NCBI RefSeq assembly: GCF_017377655.1
Contig: NZ_JAFREL010000042.1
Coordinates: 26,254 to 90,253, forward strand
Direction: 5' to 3'
Origin: Candidatus Enterococcus ferrettii
GTDB taxonomy: Bacteria; Bacillota; Bacilli; Lactobacillales; Enterococcaceae
Length of the DNA stretch: 64,000 nt
Positions 17,967 to 27,096 of the stretch are shown piece by piece. Numbering within the stretch: the stretch's first letter is position 1; every line of letters starts with the position of its first letter. A program made the translations under genes and the position numbers. The notes beneath the pieces were generated by a model. That model saw only the letters and a program-made list of their open reading frames with translations. It was not told the origin of the DNA and did no database searches.

Positions 17967-18987
17967 TAAGCATAAACTAGAATTACAAGAAATTGATAAA
18001 CCAACTGCAGCTCCAGAAAAGGTCCTGATCAAAGTAGCTTATTGCGGAATTTGCGGATCTGACTTGCCAAGATATTTTGAGGGAGGCGTTCATGCCTTTC
18101 CTCAAGTATTAGGTCATGAATTTTCTGGTGTAGTTGAAGAAATTGGCGAAAAAGTTACCCAGATAAAAGTTGGTGATCGCGTAGCAGTAGCGCCGCTGGT
18201 TCCTTGCGGGACTTGTGAAAATTGCCAAAAGGGTGAACCAGCAATGTGTACCAATTACAGTTTTATTGGTTCTCGCGAACAAGGTGCAATGGCTGAATAT
18301 GTGGCTGTACCAGCAAAGAATTGCGTAAAAGTACCTGACAGCCTTTCTTTAAAGGAAGCGGCTTTGGTTGAGCCCTTAACGGTTGCGATCCATGGTATCG
18401 AACGGATTAACATTTCAGCTGGAGCAGATGTTTTAGTTTTAGGTGCGGGAACGATCGGCTTATTAACCGTGCTTTCCCTACGAGCGATCGGTGTTGGCAA
18501 AATTACAGTCGTTGATTTAAATGATAAGAAACTAGAAGTTGCTAAAGAAATTGGGGCCGATGAGGCGGTCAATCCAATGGTTCAAACCTTGGAGGACTAT
18601 TATAAAGAAAATAGTTCACCTGAAGCGGTAATTGAAACTGCCGGCAGCTCCATTACACAAAAACAAGCGATTGAATTTGTCAGCAAACGTGGAAAAGTGG
18701 TTTATGTAGGAACAAGCACTAAAGATGTTGTTCTTGATCCTGAAACCTTTGAAAAAATCCTGCGTGGTGAGCTGGAAGTAACCGGCTCTTGGATGTCCTA
18801 CTCCGCACCATTCCCAGGCTACGAATGGGAAACCGGCTTACGCTATATGTCGACTGGGCAAGTGGATGTCACACCATTAATTACCGGCTTGTATCAATTA
18901 GAAGACGTAGCTGTCCCATTCGACAAAATGGTCGAACCAAATTCTACGGCAATTAAACTACTATACTCTATAAACGAGGAGAAATGA
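17944..18987 (+). CDS. gatD: Galactitol-1-phosphate 5-dehydrogenase-like zinc dehydrogenase
   Basis: A 347-residue medium-chain dehydrogenase. The GTG at 17944 is preferred: AAGGAG lies nine bases before it and the protein then begins MKALVVTNKH as relatives do; an ATG at 17935 is too close to that site. It has catalytic zinc ligands in CGICGSD and GHE, the structural zinc cluster CGTCENCQKGEPAMC, and the Rossmann motif GAGTIGLL. Overlap with gatC and position before lacD indicate oxidation of galactitol-1-phosphate to tagatose-6-phosphate. Sorbitol dehydrogenase activity is an alternative, less supported by context. Confidence 0.88.
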   Translation: MKALVVTNKHKLELQEIDKPTAAPEKVLIKVAYCGICGSDLPRYFEGGVHAFPQVLGHEFSGVVEEIGEKVTQIKVGDRVAVAPLVPCGTCENCQKGEPAMCTNYSFIGSREQGAMAEYVAVPAKNCVKVPDSLSLKEAALVEPLTVAIHGIERINISAGADVLVLGAGTIGLLTVLSLRAIGVGKITVVDLNDKKLEVAKEIGADEAVNPMVQTLEDYYKENSSPEAVIETAGSSITQKQAIEFVSKRGKVVYVGTSTKDVVLDPETFEKILRGELEVTGSWMSYSAPFPGYEWETGLRYMSTGQVDVTPLITGLYQLEDVAVPFDKMVEPNSTAIKLLYSINEEK

Positions 18988-18990
18988 TCA

Positions 18991-19998
18991 ATGAAAACAA
19001 TCACTGAGAGTCAATTTGAAGCGTTAAAAAACACGAGTAATCAAGATGGAGTAATTGGAGCATTAGCGATTGATCAGCGGGGAGCGTTGAAAAAAATGAT
19101 CGCGAAATATAAGGAAGAGGCAACCGATCAAGACATTGAAGATTTCAAAAAAATTGTTTCTGAAGAGCTAACTCCCTATGCAACTTCGATTCTTTTAGAT
19201 CCTGAATATGGTTTGCCGGCAGCTGATGCTCGGGCAGCTAACGCGGGCTTATTATTAGCCTATGAAAAAACTGGTTATGATGCTTCAACACCGGGACGTT
19301 TACCAGATTCATTGAATGTTTGGTCAGTGAAGCGTTTGAAAGAGGCTGGAGCCGATGCTTGTAAGTTCTTGCTATACTATGACATTGACGAAGCAGATGC
19401 AATTAATGATCAAAAGAAAGCTTACATGGAAAGAATCGGCTCTGAATGTGTAGCGGAGGGTTTGCCTTTCTTCTTAGAATTGGTTTCTTACGATGCCAAT
19501 ATTAGTGATACTGCCTCAAAAGAGTATGCCAAAGTAAAACCTCACAAAGTGAACGATATGATGAAAGAATTTTCTGATCCTCGTTACAATGTTGATGTGC
19601 TTAAGGTTGAAGTACCGATTAACATGAACTTTGTTGAAGGCTACGGTGAAGAAGTGGTTTACACAAAAGAAGAAGCGGCTAAATTATTTGCTGAGCAAAG
19701 TGCGGCAACCGAGCTTCCGTTCATCTTCTTGAGTGCGGGTGTCAGCGCCCAATTATTTCAGGAAACCTTGCATTTTGCAAAAGATGCCGGCTCTACCTTT
19801 AACGGCGTACTTTGCGGAAGAGCAACTTGGGCAAATGGTGTTGAACCTTTCATTACTAAAGGTGAAGAAGCTGCCCGTGAATGGTTGCGCACGGTTGGAC
19901 GCAAAAATATTGAAGAATTGAATGCTGTCTTAAAAGAAACAGCGTCATCTTGGCAGGATAAAATCCAAGGCCCGTCAAAAGGCCAACGATTCTCATAA
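18991..19998 (+). CDS. lacD: Tagatose-1,6-bisphosphate aldolase (LacD type)
   Basis: A 335-residue class I aldolase of the LacD family. It begins [20 protein letters not shown] and contains [34 protein letters not shown] and [11 protein letters not shown], which includes the Schiff-base Lys region. It splits tagatose-1,6-bisphosphate into dihydroxyacetone phosphate and glyceraldehyde-3-phosphate. It is the last gene of the gat operon, three bases after gatD, and is followed by a strong terminator. With the PfkB kinase it completes the galactitol route. Confidence 0.94.
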   Translation: MKTITESQFEALKNTSNQDGVIGALAIDQRGALKKMIAKYKEEATDQDIEDFKKIVSEELTPYATSILLDPEYGLPAADARAANAGLLLAYEKTGYDASTPGRLPDSLNVWSVKRLKEAGADACKFLLYYDIDEADAINDQKKAYMERIGSECVAEGLPFFLELVSYDANISDTASKEYAKVKPHKVNDMMKEFSDPRYNVDVLKVEVPINMNFVEGYGEEVVYTKEEAAKLFAEQSAATELPFIFLSAGVSAQLFQETLHFAKDAGSTFNGVLCGRATWANGVEPFITKGEEAAREWLRTVGRKNIEELNAVLKETASSWQDKIQGPSKGQRFS

Positions 19999-20005
19999 AA
20001 TTATG

Positions 20006-20049
20006 AAGGTGACCCAAAATGTGTTAAACATTTTGAGCCACCTTTTTTT
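20006..20049 (+). terminator. Terminator of the gat operon
   Basis: AAGGTG and CAAAATGT pair with ACATTTTG and CACCTT, with small bulges, followed by seven T residues. Confidence 0.85.
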
Positions 20050-20074
20050 GAACAAATAGAAAGCAGGTCGGAAA

Positions 20075-20968
20075 ATGAGTAAATTAATGATTGAAAACGA
20101 CAAATTACAGGTTCAAATTTTGACTAAAGGAGCCGAATTAAGCAGCATTCAGTCCAAAACAGACGGCACTGAATTTTTATGGCAGGCTGATCCAGAATAC
20201 TGGAGTCGCCATGCGCCAATCCTGTTCCCGATTGTTGGAAAGCTGAAAAATGATCAATACCAGTATCAGGGGAAAACTTATGCAATGTCCCAGCACGGCT
20301 TTGCGCGGGATATGGAATTTTCGGTGATGACACAGGAGACCGATAAAATCCGTTTAGCATTACAGGACACCAAAGAAACCTTAGAAAAATATCCTTTCCG
20401 ATTTTTATTGGAGGTGGAATACAGCTTACAGGCGGATAGCTTGATAACACGTTACTTTGTTACGAATTTGTCAGAAGAAACTGAAATGTTGTTCTCTGTA
20501 GGTGCGCATCCAGGATTTAATGTTCCGCTGGACGGGGATGCGACTTTTGAAGACTACACCTTGGAACTATCACCAGCAACGCCGCGAACATTTATTCCAG
20601 TTACCTCAGAGGTCTTGCTGCAAACGGATCAAACTACTCAAAGGGAAGAATCCAACTTCACGTTAAGTCGTGACTTGTTTAAAAAAGGAGTATTGATTTT
20701 TGAAACCCCGGAAAAGACGCAGGTTGCTCTAAAATCAGCGAAAAGCCAAAAGCAGATTATTATGGAATATCAAACCTTGCCTCACTTAGGTATTTGGTCA
20801 ACTTATCCGGCCGAGGCACCTTTTGTTTGTATTGAGCCTTGGAATGGTCTGGCTGATACCTTTGATGCCAGTGGTCTGCTGGAAGAGAAAAAGGGAATTA
20901 ATCAGTTAGAACCACAGGCAGTATTCACAACTGAATATTGCACTACCTTCCTAATTGGAGGTAAATAA
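20075..20968 (+). CDS. Aldose 1-epimerase-like protein (LacX-like)
   Basis: A 297-residue galactose-mutarotase-like beta-sandwich protein. It shows LFPIVGKLKNDQ, QHGFARDMEF and VGAHPGFNVPL, with His residues in places expected for the family. In lactococcal tagatose pathways a similar protein, LacX, follows lacD; the same order here suggests a role in interconverting anomers of a galactose or tagatose derivative. It begins 77 bases after lacD beyond a terminator, and abuts the HAD gene without a gap. Confidence 0.85.
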   Translation: MSKLMIENDKLQVQILTKGAELSSIQSKTDGTEFLWQADPEYWSRHAPILFPIVGKLKNDQYQYQGKTYAMSQHGFARDMEFSVMTQETDKIRLALQDTKETLEKYPFRFLLEVEYSLQADSLITRYFVTNLSEETEMLFSVGAHPGFNVPLDGDATFEDYTLELSPATPRTFIPVTSEVLLQTDQTTQREESNFTLSRDLFKKGVLIFETPEKTQVALKSAKSQKQIIMEYQTLPHLGIWSTYPAEAPFVCIEPWNGLADTFDASGLLEEKKGINQLEPQAVFTTEYCTTFLIGGK

Positions 20969-21613
20969 ATGCAGGCAGTGATTTTTGATATGGATGGGGT
21001 CTTAATAGATACAGAGAAGGTTTCGAAGCAAGCTTTTACCGAGGCTTTTGAATCTGTTGGTTTGAATTTTACTGAGGAGCTGTATCAGCAAATTCTAGGT
21101 CGGAGTTTAAAGGATATTGAAGTGTTTCTTGAAGAGACTTTCCAACATCCTAGTATTGCCCACCAAATTATTCAACAGCGGGAAATTGAGTTTGCCAAGT
21201 ATTACCAAACTCATCCAGTAGAGGTGAAGAGCGGTATCTTTGACTTTTTAGCTTTTATTAAAAATCGCCGGTTGAAAACAGCGGTAGCGACTTCGGCGAA
21301 AGAATCTATTGCGGTACCTTTACTGGAGCAGGCTGGTTTAATCCAGCATTTTGATACCTTTACCTTTGGTTCACAGGTAAAGGAAGCAAAGCCTCATCCG
21401 GAGCTTTTTCTTAAAGCAGCAGCCAGTTTAGCTGTTAGACCCGAGAAAGCAGTTGTAATCGAAGATTCTGAATCGGGGATCATCGCTGCTAATCAGGGCG
21501 GATTTCAAGCCGTATTTATTCCAGAAACTGAGCCTACCCAGAGCTTCAGGCAGCAATACAACTTTTCGTACTATCAACAGGTCCAAGATTTTCAAGCTTC
21601 GTTGCAGAGATGA
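20969..21613 (+). CDS. HAD-superfamily phosphatase/beta-phosphoglucomutase-like protein
   Basis: A 214-residue subclass I HAD enzyme. The nucleophile motif is FDMDGVLIDTE, motif II is VATSAKES, motif III is KEAKPHPE, and motif IV is VIEDSESGI. The cap domain lies between motifs I and II. Such proteins are beta-phosphoglucomutases or sugar phosphatases; the DMDG nucleophile fits either. It starts on the base after the epimerase stop codon, so the two are coupled and perhaps handle the same sugar. Confidence 0.85.
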   Translation: MQAVIFDMDGVLIDTEKVSKQAFTEAFESVGLNFTEELYQQILGRSLKDIEVFLEETFQHPSIAHQIIQQREIEFAKYYQTHPVEVKSGIFDFLAFIKNRRLKTAVATSAKESIAVPLLEQAGLIQHFDTFTFGSQVKEAKPHPELFLKAAASLAVRPEKAVVIEDSESGIIAANQGGFQAVFIPETEPTQSFRQQYNFSYYQQVQDFQASLQR

Positions 21614-21615
21614 CG

Positions 21616-21661
21616 ATAAGTCGATAAAAGGAGACCGGCTCTTTTTATCGACTTATTTTTT
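21616..21661. terminator. Bidirectional terminator after the HAD gene
   Basis: ATAAGTCGATAAAA pairs with TTTTTATCGACTTAT and ends in a T run. It also lies at the 3' end of the small - strand gene that follows. Confidence 0.85.
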
Positions 21662-21795
21662 TACCTGCTGCCTTTAAAAATAAAATAGAGGAGCAAACCA
21701 ACGATGGTCCAAAAGGTTAGACAAAACACAATGATTCCACGCCAAACTAAATAAACTGGCATTGAATCGAACCAATCTTCTAATTTACGCCTCAT
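21661..21795 (-). CDS. Small single-span membrane protein
   Basis: The last 44 codons of a longer open frame make a plausible small protein: a charged head MRRKLEDWFDSM followed by one hydrophobic helix and a KGSR tail. A weak GGGTGAT site precedes this ATG. The longer frame up to 22122 has no ribosome site and overlaps the regulator promoter region, so I do not accept it. I do not recognise the family. It is the only small - strand gene between + strand operons here. Confidence 0.5.
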   Translation of the reverse strand: MRRKLEDWFDSMPVYLVWRGIIVFCLTFWTIVGLLLYFIFKGSR

Positions 21796-22144
21796 ATCTA
21801 TCACCCAATCTTCCCCAATATCGTAGCTTAATAATCGCATAATGACGAATGAATCACTATACAATAAATATAAAATTAAACAAAAATAAGGGAAATAACT
21901 TTTTATCTTCACAAAAGTAAAGTTAAACCCTTTTTTTGTGGTATTTGAACCTGATTCTAAAGATTTTTTCCGTTGAAGGAATCCCCGAAATTGTTTAAGC
22001 TTATAGCTATGCTTAAGGAAAGGAGAAATGCTATGTTCTCTTGTTTTATTACGGAGAAAAAAGGCCTTGTCCACATATCTAGACAGAGGTTGACGAAGAA
22101 AACGGATACAGAAGCTATACAATATGACTCAAGAGGTGAGGGAA

Positions 22145-23623
22145 ATGATTTTTAGTTCAAATGAAAACATGCTAATTAACATTTTGAATTTCGAAGACTA
22201 TGTCTCAGCAAAATATCTCTCGGAAACCTTATATGTCTCGACCAAAACGATCTATCGCATGATCAAAAAAATCAATGAGCTGTCCTTTGAAGAAAATAAT
22301 GAGCTGCTGATTATCTCTGAGCCGGGAAAAGGCTATAAGCTGAATACGGCCTTTCGCAATCAGGACCTTTATTCCATGATTGAATTCACTGAAGAAAACA
22401 GCTTAAACGAATTGGTTCTAGCTTTACTGTTTAAACATCCCCGAAAAGTAAAACGTACGGTATTAGATACTCAGTTTCTAAGTGAAAGCTCGATTGAACG
22501 AAGACTCAAAAAGGCAGCTGACATTTTAAAGAAATACACCATCCAGTTGAAGGCTGATCGAGAGTATTTATGGCTGATTGGTGAAGAAATTGATTTACGT
22601 AAAGCGATTAACAATATCTTTTTGGAAATGAACAAGCTAAACAGCCTAAATGAAATCGGTATCGAAATTAATGCGATTGACAAGCACTTCATTGATCAGC
22701 AGATTAGTCTGATTGAAGAGATACTGGGAGAGTACATTAATTATCCTTATGATATTACGATTTATACCCATATTTATATGATCATCAAACGCTACCGTGA
22801 GGGCGAGGTTCAGTACTTAGGGAGCCAGGAGCCTTTGGAGAAAGAGGAGCAGCAGCTGATGGCCGCCAATCCGCAAATTACTCAGGTGGCCAAGCAAATT
22901 ATTTGCAATATTGAAAGTTATTTGACAATTCAGATGAATCCGTTAGAAAGCTATTTTGTTTTTCAGAATATTTATTCTATCAACAGTCAAAAACGCGAAA
23001 GCAGCAATGTTGATAAGAAGCTAGCTGAAGAGATTACTAAAAAATTTATCGTTGATTACTTTTCCATTTCAGATGTCTCTTTACTGCCAGCCAGTCGTTC
23101 CTTATACGAAGATCTGTACCAGCACGTTTTGCCAATGTTAAGCCGCTTACGCTCAGGGATCAAGGTTGAAAACAATTTAATAGACGAATTAATGCTGGAA
23201 TATCGCAGTACCTTCCTTAAGGTAAAAAGGATTGCTGGAGAAATCAATCAGGAATTGATGTTTGAAACAAAAATGAATGATGCTGAAATCGGATATATGA
23301 CGCTATATTTTGAAAAATACAAAATTGATCGGCACAAAAATAAAAATGTTTTGCTGGTTTGCTCTACAGGTGTGGGAACCTCTGAGCTGTTAAAGATTCG
23401 CGTAGAGCAAAATTTTCCCAACCTGAACATCGTCGCTACGATGAGCCAGCGGCAGATGAAAAAGAATCAAAGCTTTATTCATGAGAATGTTGATCTGATA
23501 TTTTCAACTATTCGGATTCCCTTGACCATTGGTGACATTCCCGTGCTGAATATAAGCCCTTTGTTAACCGACAAAGATATTCAAAACATTAACTACACAC
23601 TAAAAGAACTCACTGCAACATAA
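22145..23623 (+). CDS. PRD-containing transcriptional regulator/antiterminator with IIB-like domain
   Basis: A 492-residue BglG/MtlR-type regulator. The N-terminal helix-turn-helix contains SAKYLSETLYVSTKTIYRMI, followed by two PRD regions (about 170-390) and a C-terminal IIB-like domain with the P-loop KNVLLVCSTGVGTSELL (Cys presumably phosphorylated). No IIA domain follows. The ATG at 22145 has GAGGTG at normal spacing; the ATG at 22124 has none. It is immediately upstream of a fructose-family PTS operon in the same direction and is its likely activator, with activity set by PTS phosphorylation. Confidence 0.88.
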   Translation: MIFSSNENMLINILNFEDYVSAKYLSETLYVSTKTIYRMIKKINELSFEENNELLIISEPGKGYKLNTAFRNQDLYSMIEFTEENSLNELVLALLFKHPRKVKRTVLDTQFLSESSIERRLKKAADILKKYTIQLKADREYLWLIGEEIDLRKAINNIFLEMNKLNSLNEIGIEINAIDKHFIDQQISLIEEILGEYINYPYDITIYTHIYMIIKRYREGEVQYLGSQEPLEKEEQQLMAANPQITQVAKQIICNIESYLTIQMNPLESYFVFQNIYSINSQKRESSNVDKKLAEEITKKFIVDYFSISDVSLLPASRSLYEDLYQHVLPMLSRLRSGIKVENNLIDELMLEYRSTFLKVKRIAGEINQELMFETKMNDAEIGYMTLYFEKYKIDRHKNKNVLLVCSTGVGTSELLKIRVEQNFPNLNIVATMSQRQMKKNQSFIHENVDLIFSTIRIPLTIGDIPVLNISPLLTDKDIQNINYTLKELTAT

Positions 23624-23642
23624 AAATGAAGGAGAGAATACG

Positions 23643-24107
23643 ATGGAAAAGATTGAATTAAGCAAAGTGATTCATCAGGAACTAATGGTTGTTGGCACGA
23701 AAGCGAAAAACAAAGCAGAAATTATCGAGCAGCTTGGCCGGCTATTACAAGAAAAAGGCTACGTTACCTCCGCTGAAGAGTATATTAAAGACGTTTATCT
23801 GCGGGAGGAAGAAGGCGAGACCGGTATCGGTCAAGGAGTGGCAATCCCTCATGGGAAATCCAGCGCTGTAAAAGAGACAACCGTCGCAATTGCGGTTTTA
23901 GATCAAGAGATAGAATGGGAAACATTGGATGGTAAGGGGGTCAAAATGGTTATCATGTTTGCTGTCAAGGATTCAGATGCAAACACAACTCACGTTCTGC
24001 TCTTGCAGCAAGTCGCGATTTTATTAGCAAATGACACATTTATCGAAGCAGCTAAAAATGTGGAATCTGTTGATGCGTTGTATCAATTAATCACGGAATT
24101 TCAATAA
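23643..24107 (+). CDS. PTS fructose-family IIA component
   Basis: A 154-residue IIA with the signature GIGQGVAIPHGKS carrying the active His. It is encoded as a free protein, with IIB and IIC separate downstream, unlike the fused FruA. AAGGAG precedes the ATG. First enzyme gene after the PRD regulator. Confidence 0.92.
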   Translation: MEKIELSKVIHQELMVVGTKAKNKAEIIEQLGRLLQEKGYVTSAEEYIKDVYLREEEGETGIGQGVAIPHGKSSAVKETTVAIAVLDQEIEWETLDGKGVKMVIMFAVKDSDANTTHVLLLQQVAILLANDTFIEAAKNVESVDALYQLITEFQ

Positions 24108-24136
24108 AATTTGGAAATGATAAAGGAGAAGATCAC

Positions 24137-25003
24137 ATGTTAGTATCAGGTAAAGAAATTTTGAGTGTCGCAAAGGAACAAGGATTCGCAGTGCCGGCTT
24201 TTAATGCCGGATCAGGACAACTTTTAAATGCGGTAATGGAGGCTTGTGAGGAAGCTCAATCACCAGTTATGATTGCCATTCACCCTGATGAGTTGAGCTT
24301 CTTAACGGACAGCTTTGTAGCTCAAGCCATTTATTTAGCCAATCACACAAAAATTCCAGTATGTATCCACTTGGATCATGGTGCCAGCTTTGAACAAGTC
24401 ATGCATGCCATCAGCATTGGTTTCACCTCAGTCATGATTGATGCTTCTCATTTGTCTTTCGAAGACAATGTAACGATTTCGAAAAAAGTGGTAGAAGCAG
24501 CTCATGCGGCTAATGTATCCGTGGAAGCTGAATTAGGCACGATCGGCGATACGGGAAATACGGTTGAAGGCGGCGTTAGTGAAATTGTTTACACTGATCC
24601 TAAGGTTGCACAGAATTTTATTGACCAAACAGGTGTAGACAGCTTGGCCGTTGCAATCGGAACAGCTCACGGTATTTATCCAAAAGACGTTGATCCGAAA
24701 TTACGTTTGGATATTTTAGAAGAAATTGAAGCCTTAACCGATATTCCTTTAGTATTGCATGGTGGCTCTAGCAATCCGGATGAAGAAATCAGCAAGGCTG
24801 TAACAATGGGAGTAAACAAAATAAATATTTCTAGTGACATCAAAATTGTTTTTGCTAATGAATTGCGTGAGGTCTTAAACAATGGCAACTTGGAAGCTAG
24901 AGAACCAAATGTATTATTCCCTAGCTGCATGGCCGAAACGAAGAAAGTTGCTTTAGAAAAAATCAAGCTGTTTAAATCAAACGATAAAGTCAAATTCTAC
25001 TAA
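24137..25003 (+). CDS. Class II ketose-bisphosphate aldolase
   Basis: A 288-residue zinc aldolase of the FbaA/GatY/KbaY family. Zinc ligands are in HLDHGASFE, GTAHGIYP and VLHGGSSNP; the substrate-binding NKINISSD motif is present. It cleaves a ketose-1-phosphate or 1,6-bisphosphate to dihydroxyacetone phosphate plus an aldehyde. Its insertion between IIA and IIB of a fructose-type PTS implies that the sugar enters as a 1-phosphate and is cleaved directly or after a second phosphorylation. The exact sugar is not determined. Confidence 0.9.
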   Translation: MLVSGKEILSVAKEQGFAVPAFNAGSGQLLNAVMEACEEAQSPVMIAIHPDELSFLTDSFVAQAIYLANHTKIPVCIHLDHGASFEQVMHAISIGFTSVMIDASHLSFEDNVTISKKVVEAAHAANVSVEAELGTIGDTGNTVEGGVSEIVYTDPKVAQNFIDQTGVDSLAVAIGTAHGIYPKDVDPKLRLDILEEIEALTDIPLVLHGGSSNPDEEISKAVTMGVNKINISSDIKIVFANELREVLNNGNLEAREPNVLFPSCMAETKKVALEKIKLFKSNDKVKFY

Positions 25004-25020
25004 AGAGAGGAGGCGCAGTT

Positions 25021-25329
25021 ATGAAAATTGTCGGAATAGCCGCATGTACAGCGGGGATTGCCCATACGTACATTGCCAGAGAAAAGCTGATTCAAGCTAG
25101 TACCAGTCGCGGACATGAAATTCATATCGAAACGCAAGGCTTGGCAGGTACGCAGGATGCGTTAACCCAAAAGGACATTGATGAGGCGGATGTCGTAATT
25201 ATCGCTGCCGACATCAAAGTAAACGGTCGTGAACGATTTAAAAATAAAAAAGTGGTAGAAGTCCCTACAGGTTTAGTCGTAAAATCCCCCAATAAACTAG
25301 TGGAAAAATTAGAGGAAGTCAAAGTCTGA
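25021..25329 (+). CDS. PTS fructose-family IIB component
   Basis: A 102-residue IIB beginning MKIVGIAACTAGIAHTYIA with active Cys9 in the family CxxGxAHT motif. GAGGAGG precedes it. It links the IIA at 23.6 kb to the IIC at 25.4 kb. A strong hairpin separates it from the IIC gene. Confidence 0.93.
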   Translation: MKIVGIAACTAGIAHTYIAREKLIQASTSRGHEIHIETQGLAGTQDALTQKDIDEADVVIIAADIKVNGRERFKNKKVVEVPTGLVVKSPNKLVEKLEEVKV

Positions 25330-25335
25330 TTCTTC

Positions 25336-25380
25336 TTGTCGGGGTTCTCAGTTATCTGAGTAAACTGGGAATCCCGACAA
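25336..25380 (+). other. Strong RNA hairpin between IIB and IIC
   Basis: TTGTCGGG pairs with CCCGACAA and TTC/GAA plus CAGTT/AACTG continue the stem. No T run follows, so it is unlikely to terminate. It probably stabilises or marks a processing point in the mRNA so that IIA-aldolase-IIB and IIC-isomerase are expressed at different levels. Confidence 0.75.
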
Positions 25381-25408
25381 TGAAGCGTAAATTACGAGGA
25401 GGAAGATC

Positions 25409-26506
25409 ATGGAAAAGATCAAAGCGATTGGTTTTAAAAAACATTTGATGACAGCTATTTCATTTTTCTTGCCAATTATTGTTGCTTCAGGTTTCTTACT
25501 GGCGATCGGAAATATGATGGGCGGCGTCAGTATTGAGAATTTTAGAGAAGGCTTTAGTTTTGCGGACACGATGACCACGATGGGAGGATACGGCTTAGGT
25601 TTTCTGCCAATGATTGTCTCTACAGCAATTGCTTATTCGATTGCTGACAAGCCGGGCATTGCTCCTGGTTTGGTGGTAGGCTTTGTGGCTCATGGAATTG
25701 GAACGGGCTTTTTGGGTGGTGTAGTCAGCGGCTATGTTTCAGGGTACATCGTAGTGATCATGATGATGGTCATTAAGGTGCCAAAATGGATGGAAGGTCT
25801 TTTGCCAACGTTGGTATTGCCATTCCTTAGCACCTTTGTTGCTGGTATGGTGCTGTATTATGTTGTCGGCACACCGATTACTTGGTTTACAGATTTGATC
25901 ACCGGTTACTTAGGTAATTTGAATACTTCTTCATTATTTGTTTATGGTGCAATTATTGGGATTTTAGCTTCGATTGATTATGGCGGCGCCCTTAATAAAG
26001 TGGTCTTTGCCTTTGTCTTCGCTTTATTCTCAGAAGGAATTTACGAGCCGATTACGGTTTTAATTTTAGCTTCGATGGTTACGCCATTTGGTTTAACGAT
26101 TGCTTACTTTATCGGCAAAATAATTAACAAGAACATCTTCAATCGTCAGGAAATCGAAACCCTGAAGACGGCCTTTCCAATGGGGATTTGTCAGATTACT
26201 GAAGGTTGTTTCCCGATCGTGTTAAATGATTTGGTCCGCAATGTTATCGCTACCGGAGTTGGCGGTGCAATCGGTGGTGGGTTAAGTATGCTTTGGGGAG
26301 CAGATAGCCACATTCCTGCTTCTGGCATGTTTGCTATTCCGACAATGACCCGGCCTTGGGCTTTCTTAGCCGCTTTAGGAATTGGTTCACTGGCTACTGC
26401 TGTAACAATTCTTGTATTAAAAAAACGGGTTGATCCAAATGTAGAAGTCATTATGGAGGAAAAAGAAGAAGAGGAAGTTTCTTGGGATGATTTGACCATT
26501 TCTTAA
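25409..26506 (+). CDS. PTS fructose-family IIC permease
   Basis: A 365-residue polytopic membrane protein of the fructose IIC family. Segments FGYGLGFLPMIVSTAIAYSIADKPG-like, with PGIAPGLVVGFVAHGIGTGF and PMGICQITEGCFPIVLND, are characteristic. The C-terminus is strongly acidic (EEKEEEEVSWDD). With the IIA and IIB subunits it forms a complete three-gene transporter. Its substrate is open; the isomerase that follows points to a pentose or hexose epimeric at C2. Confidence 0.92.
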   Translation: MEKIKAIGFKKHLMTAISFFLPIIVASGFLLAIGNMMGGVSIENFREGFSFADTMTTMGGYGLGFLPMIVSTAIAYSIADKPGIAPGLVVGFVAHGIGTGFLGGVVSGYVSGYIVVIMMMVIKVPKWMEGLLPTLVLPFLSTFVAGMVLYYVVGTPITWFTDLITGYLGNLNTSSLFVYGAIIGILASIDYGGALNKVVFAFVFALFSEGIYEPITVLILASMVTPFGLTIAYFIGKIINKNIFNRQEIETLKTAFPMGICQITEGCFPIVLNDLVRNVIATGVGGAIGGGLSMLWGADSHIPASGMFAIPTMTRPWAFLAALGIGSLATAVTILVLKKRVDPNVEVIMEEKEEEEVSWDDLTIS

Positions 26507-26524
26507 GGAAAAGAGGAGCGAGAT

Positions 26525-27040
26525 ATGACGTATCAAGAAGAAGTAAAGCAACGTTTTTTAGACTCGGGGATTGTTTTTACGGAAAAAGAATTGGCCTCAA
26601 TTGACTATGCTGACTTTGGGTTAAAGCGCTTGGATTCAGAGGGTTTGAACTTAATTGTCTATGAAAACAATGATCGGTATTGTGCTAAGGAGATGGTGCT
26701 GCTACCAGGCCAAACTTGTCCGGAGCATCGCCATCCTCCCCGCAATGGTGAAACAGGCAAACGAGAAACCTTTCGCTGCCGCAAAGGTAACGTGTATTTA
26801 TATGTAGAAGGGGAAGCAACTGATACTATTCATAGTAAAATCCCAACAGGTCAGGAAGTTTATTACACTGTGATGCACGAAGTGGAGTTAAAAGCTGGGG
26901 AGCAATATACAATCGAGCCTGATATCAAGCATTGGTTCCAAGCTGGTAATGAGGGAGCCATCATCTCTGAATTTTCTTCACCCAGTGACGATGCCAGTGA
27001 CATCTTTACCAATCCCAATATCCAACGGGTGACTAAATAA
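26525..27040 (+). CDS. D-lyxose ketol-isomerase
   Basis: A 171-residue cupin isomerase. The metal site CPEHRHPP, a following Glu in KRETFRCRKG and a C-terminal His in EPDIKHWFQ match the two-His, Glu, His set of D-lyxose isomerases. Members interconvert D-lyxose and D-xylulose and also act on D-mannose and D-fructose. It ends the PTS operon, 19 bases after IIC. With the xylulokinase 1 kb downstream it can feed D-lyxose into the pentose phosphate pathway. Confidence 0.88.
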   Translation: MTYQEEVKQRFLDSGIVFTEKELASIDYADFGLKRLDSEGLNLIVYENNDRYCAKEMVLLPGQTCPEHRHPPRNGETGKRETFRCRKGNVYLYVEGEATDTIHSKIPTGQEVYYTVMHEVELKAGEQYTIEPDIKHWFQAGNEGAIISEFSSPSDDASDIFTNPNIQRVTK

Positions 27041-27048
27041 TTATAGAC

Positions 27049-27082
27049 AGACTAGGAGCTCTAATGTTCCTAGTCTCTTTTT
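27049..27082 (+). terminator. Terminator between isomerase and mutarotase genes
   Basis: AGACTAGGA pairs with TCCTAGTCT and is followed by CTTTTT. The next ribosome site (GAAAGGAA) begins right after it, so mutarotase and kinase are either read through or have a promoter I could not place. Confidence 0.8.
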
Positions 27083-27096
27083 GAAAGGAACAACTG

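Noticed and set aside
21796..22122. N-terminal extension of the small membrane protein (153-codon frame)
   Set aside because: No ribosome site at the upstream start, and the region includes the leader of the divergent regulator gene.
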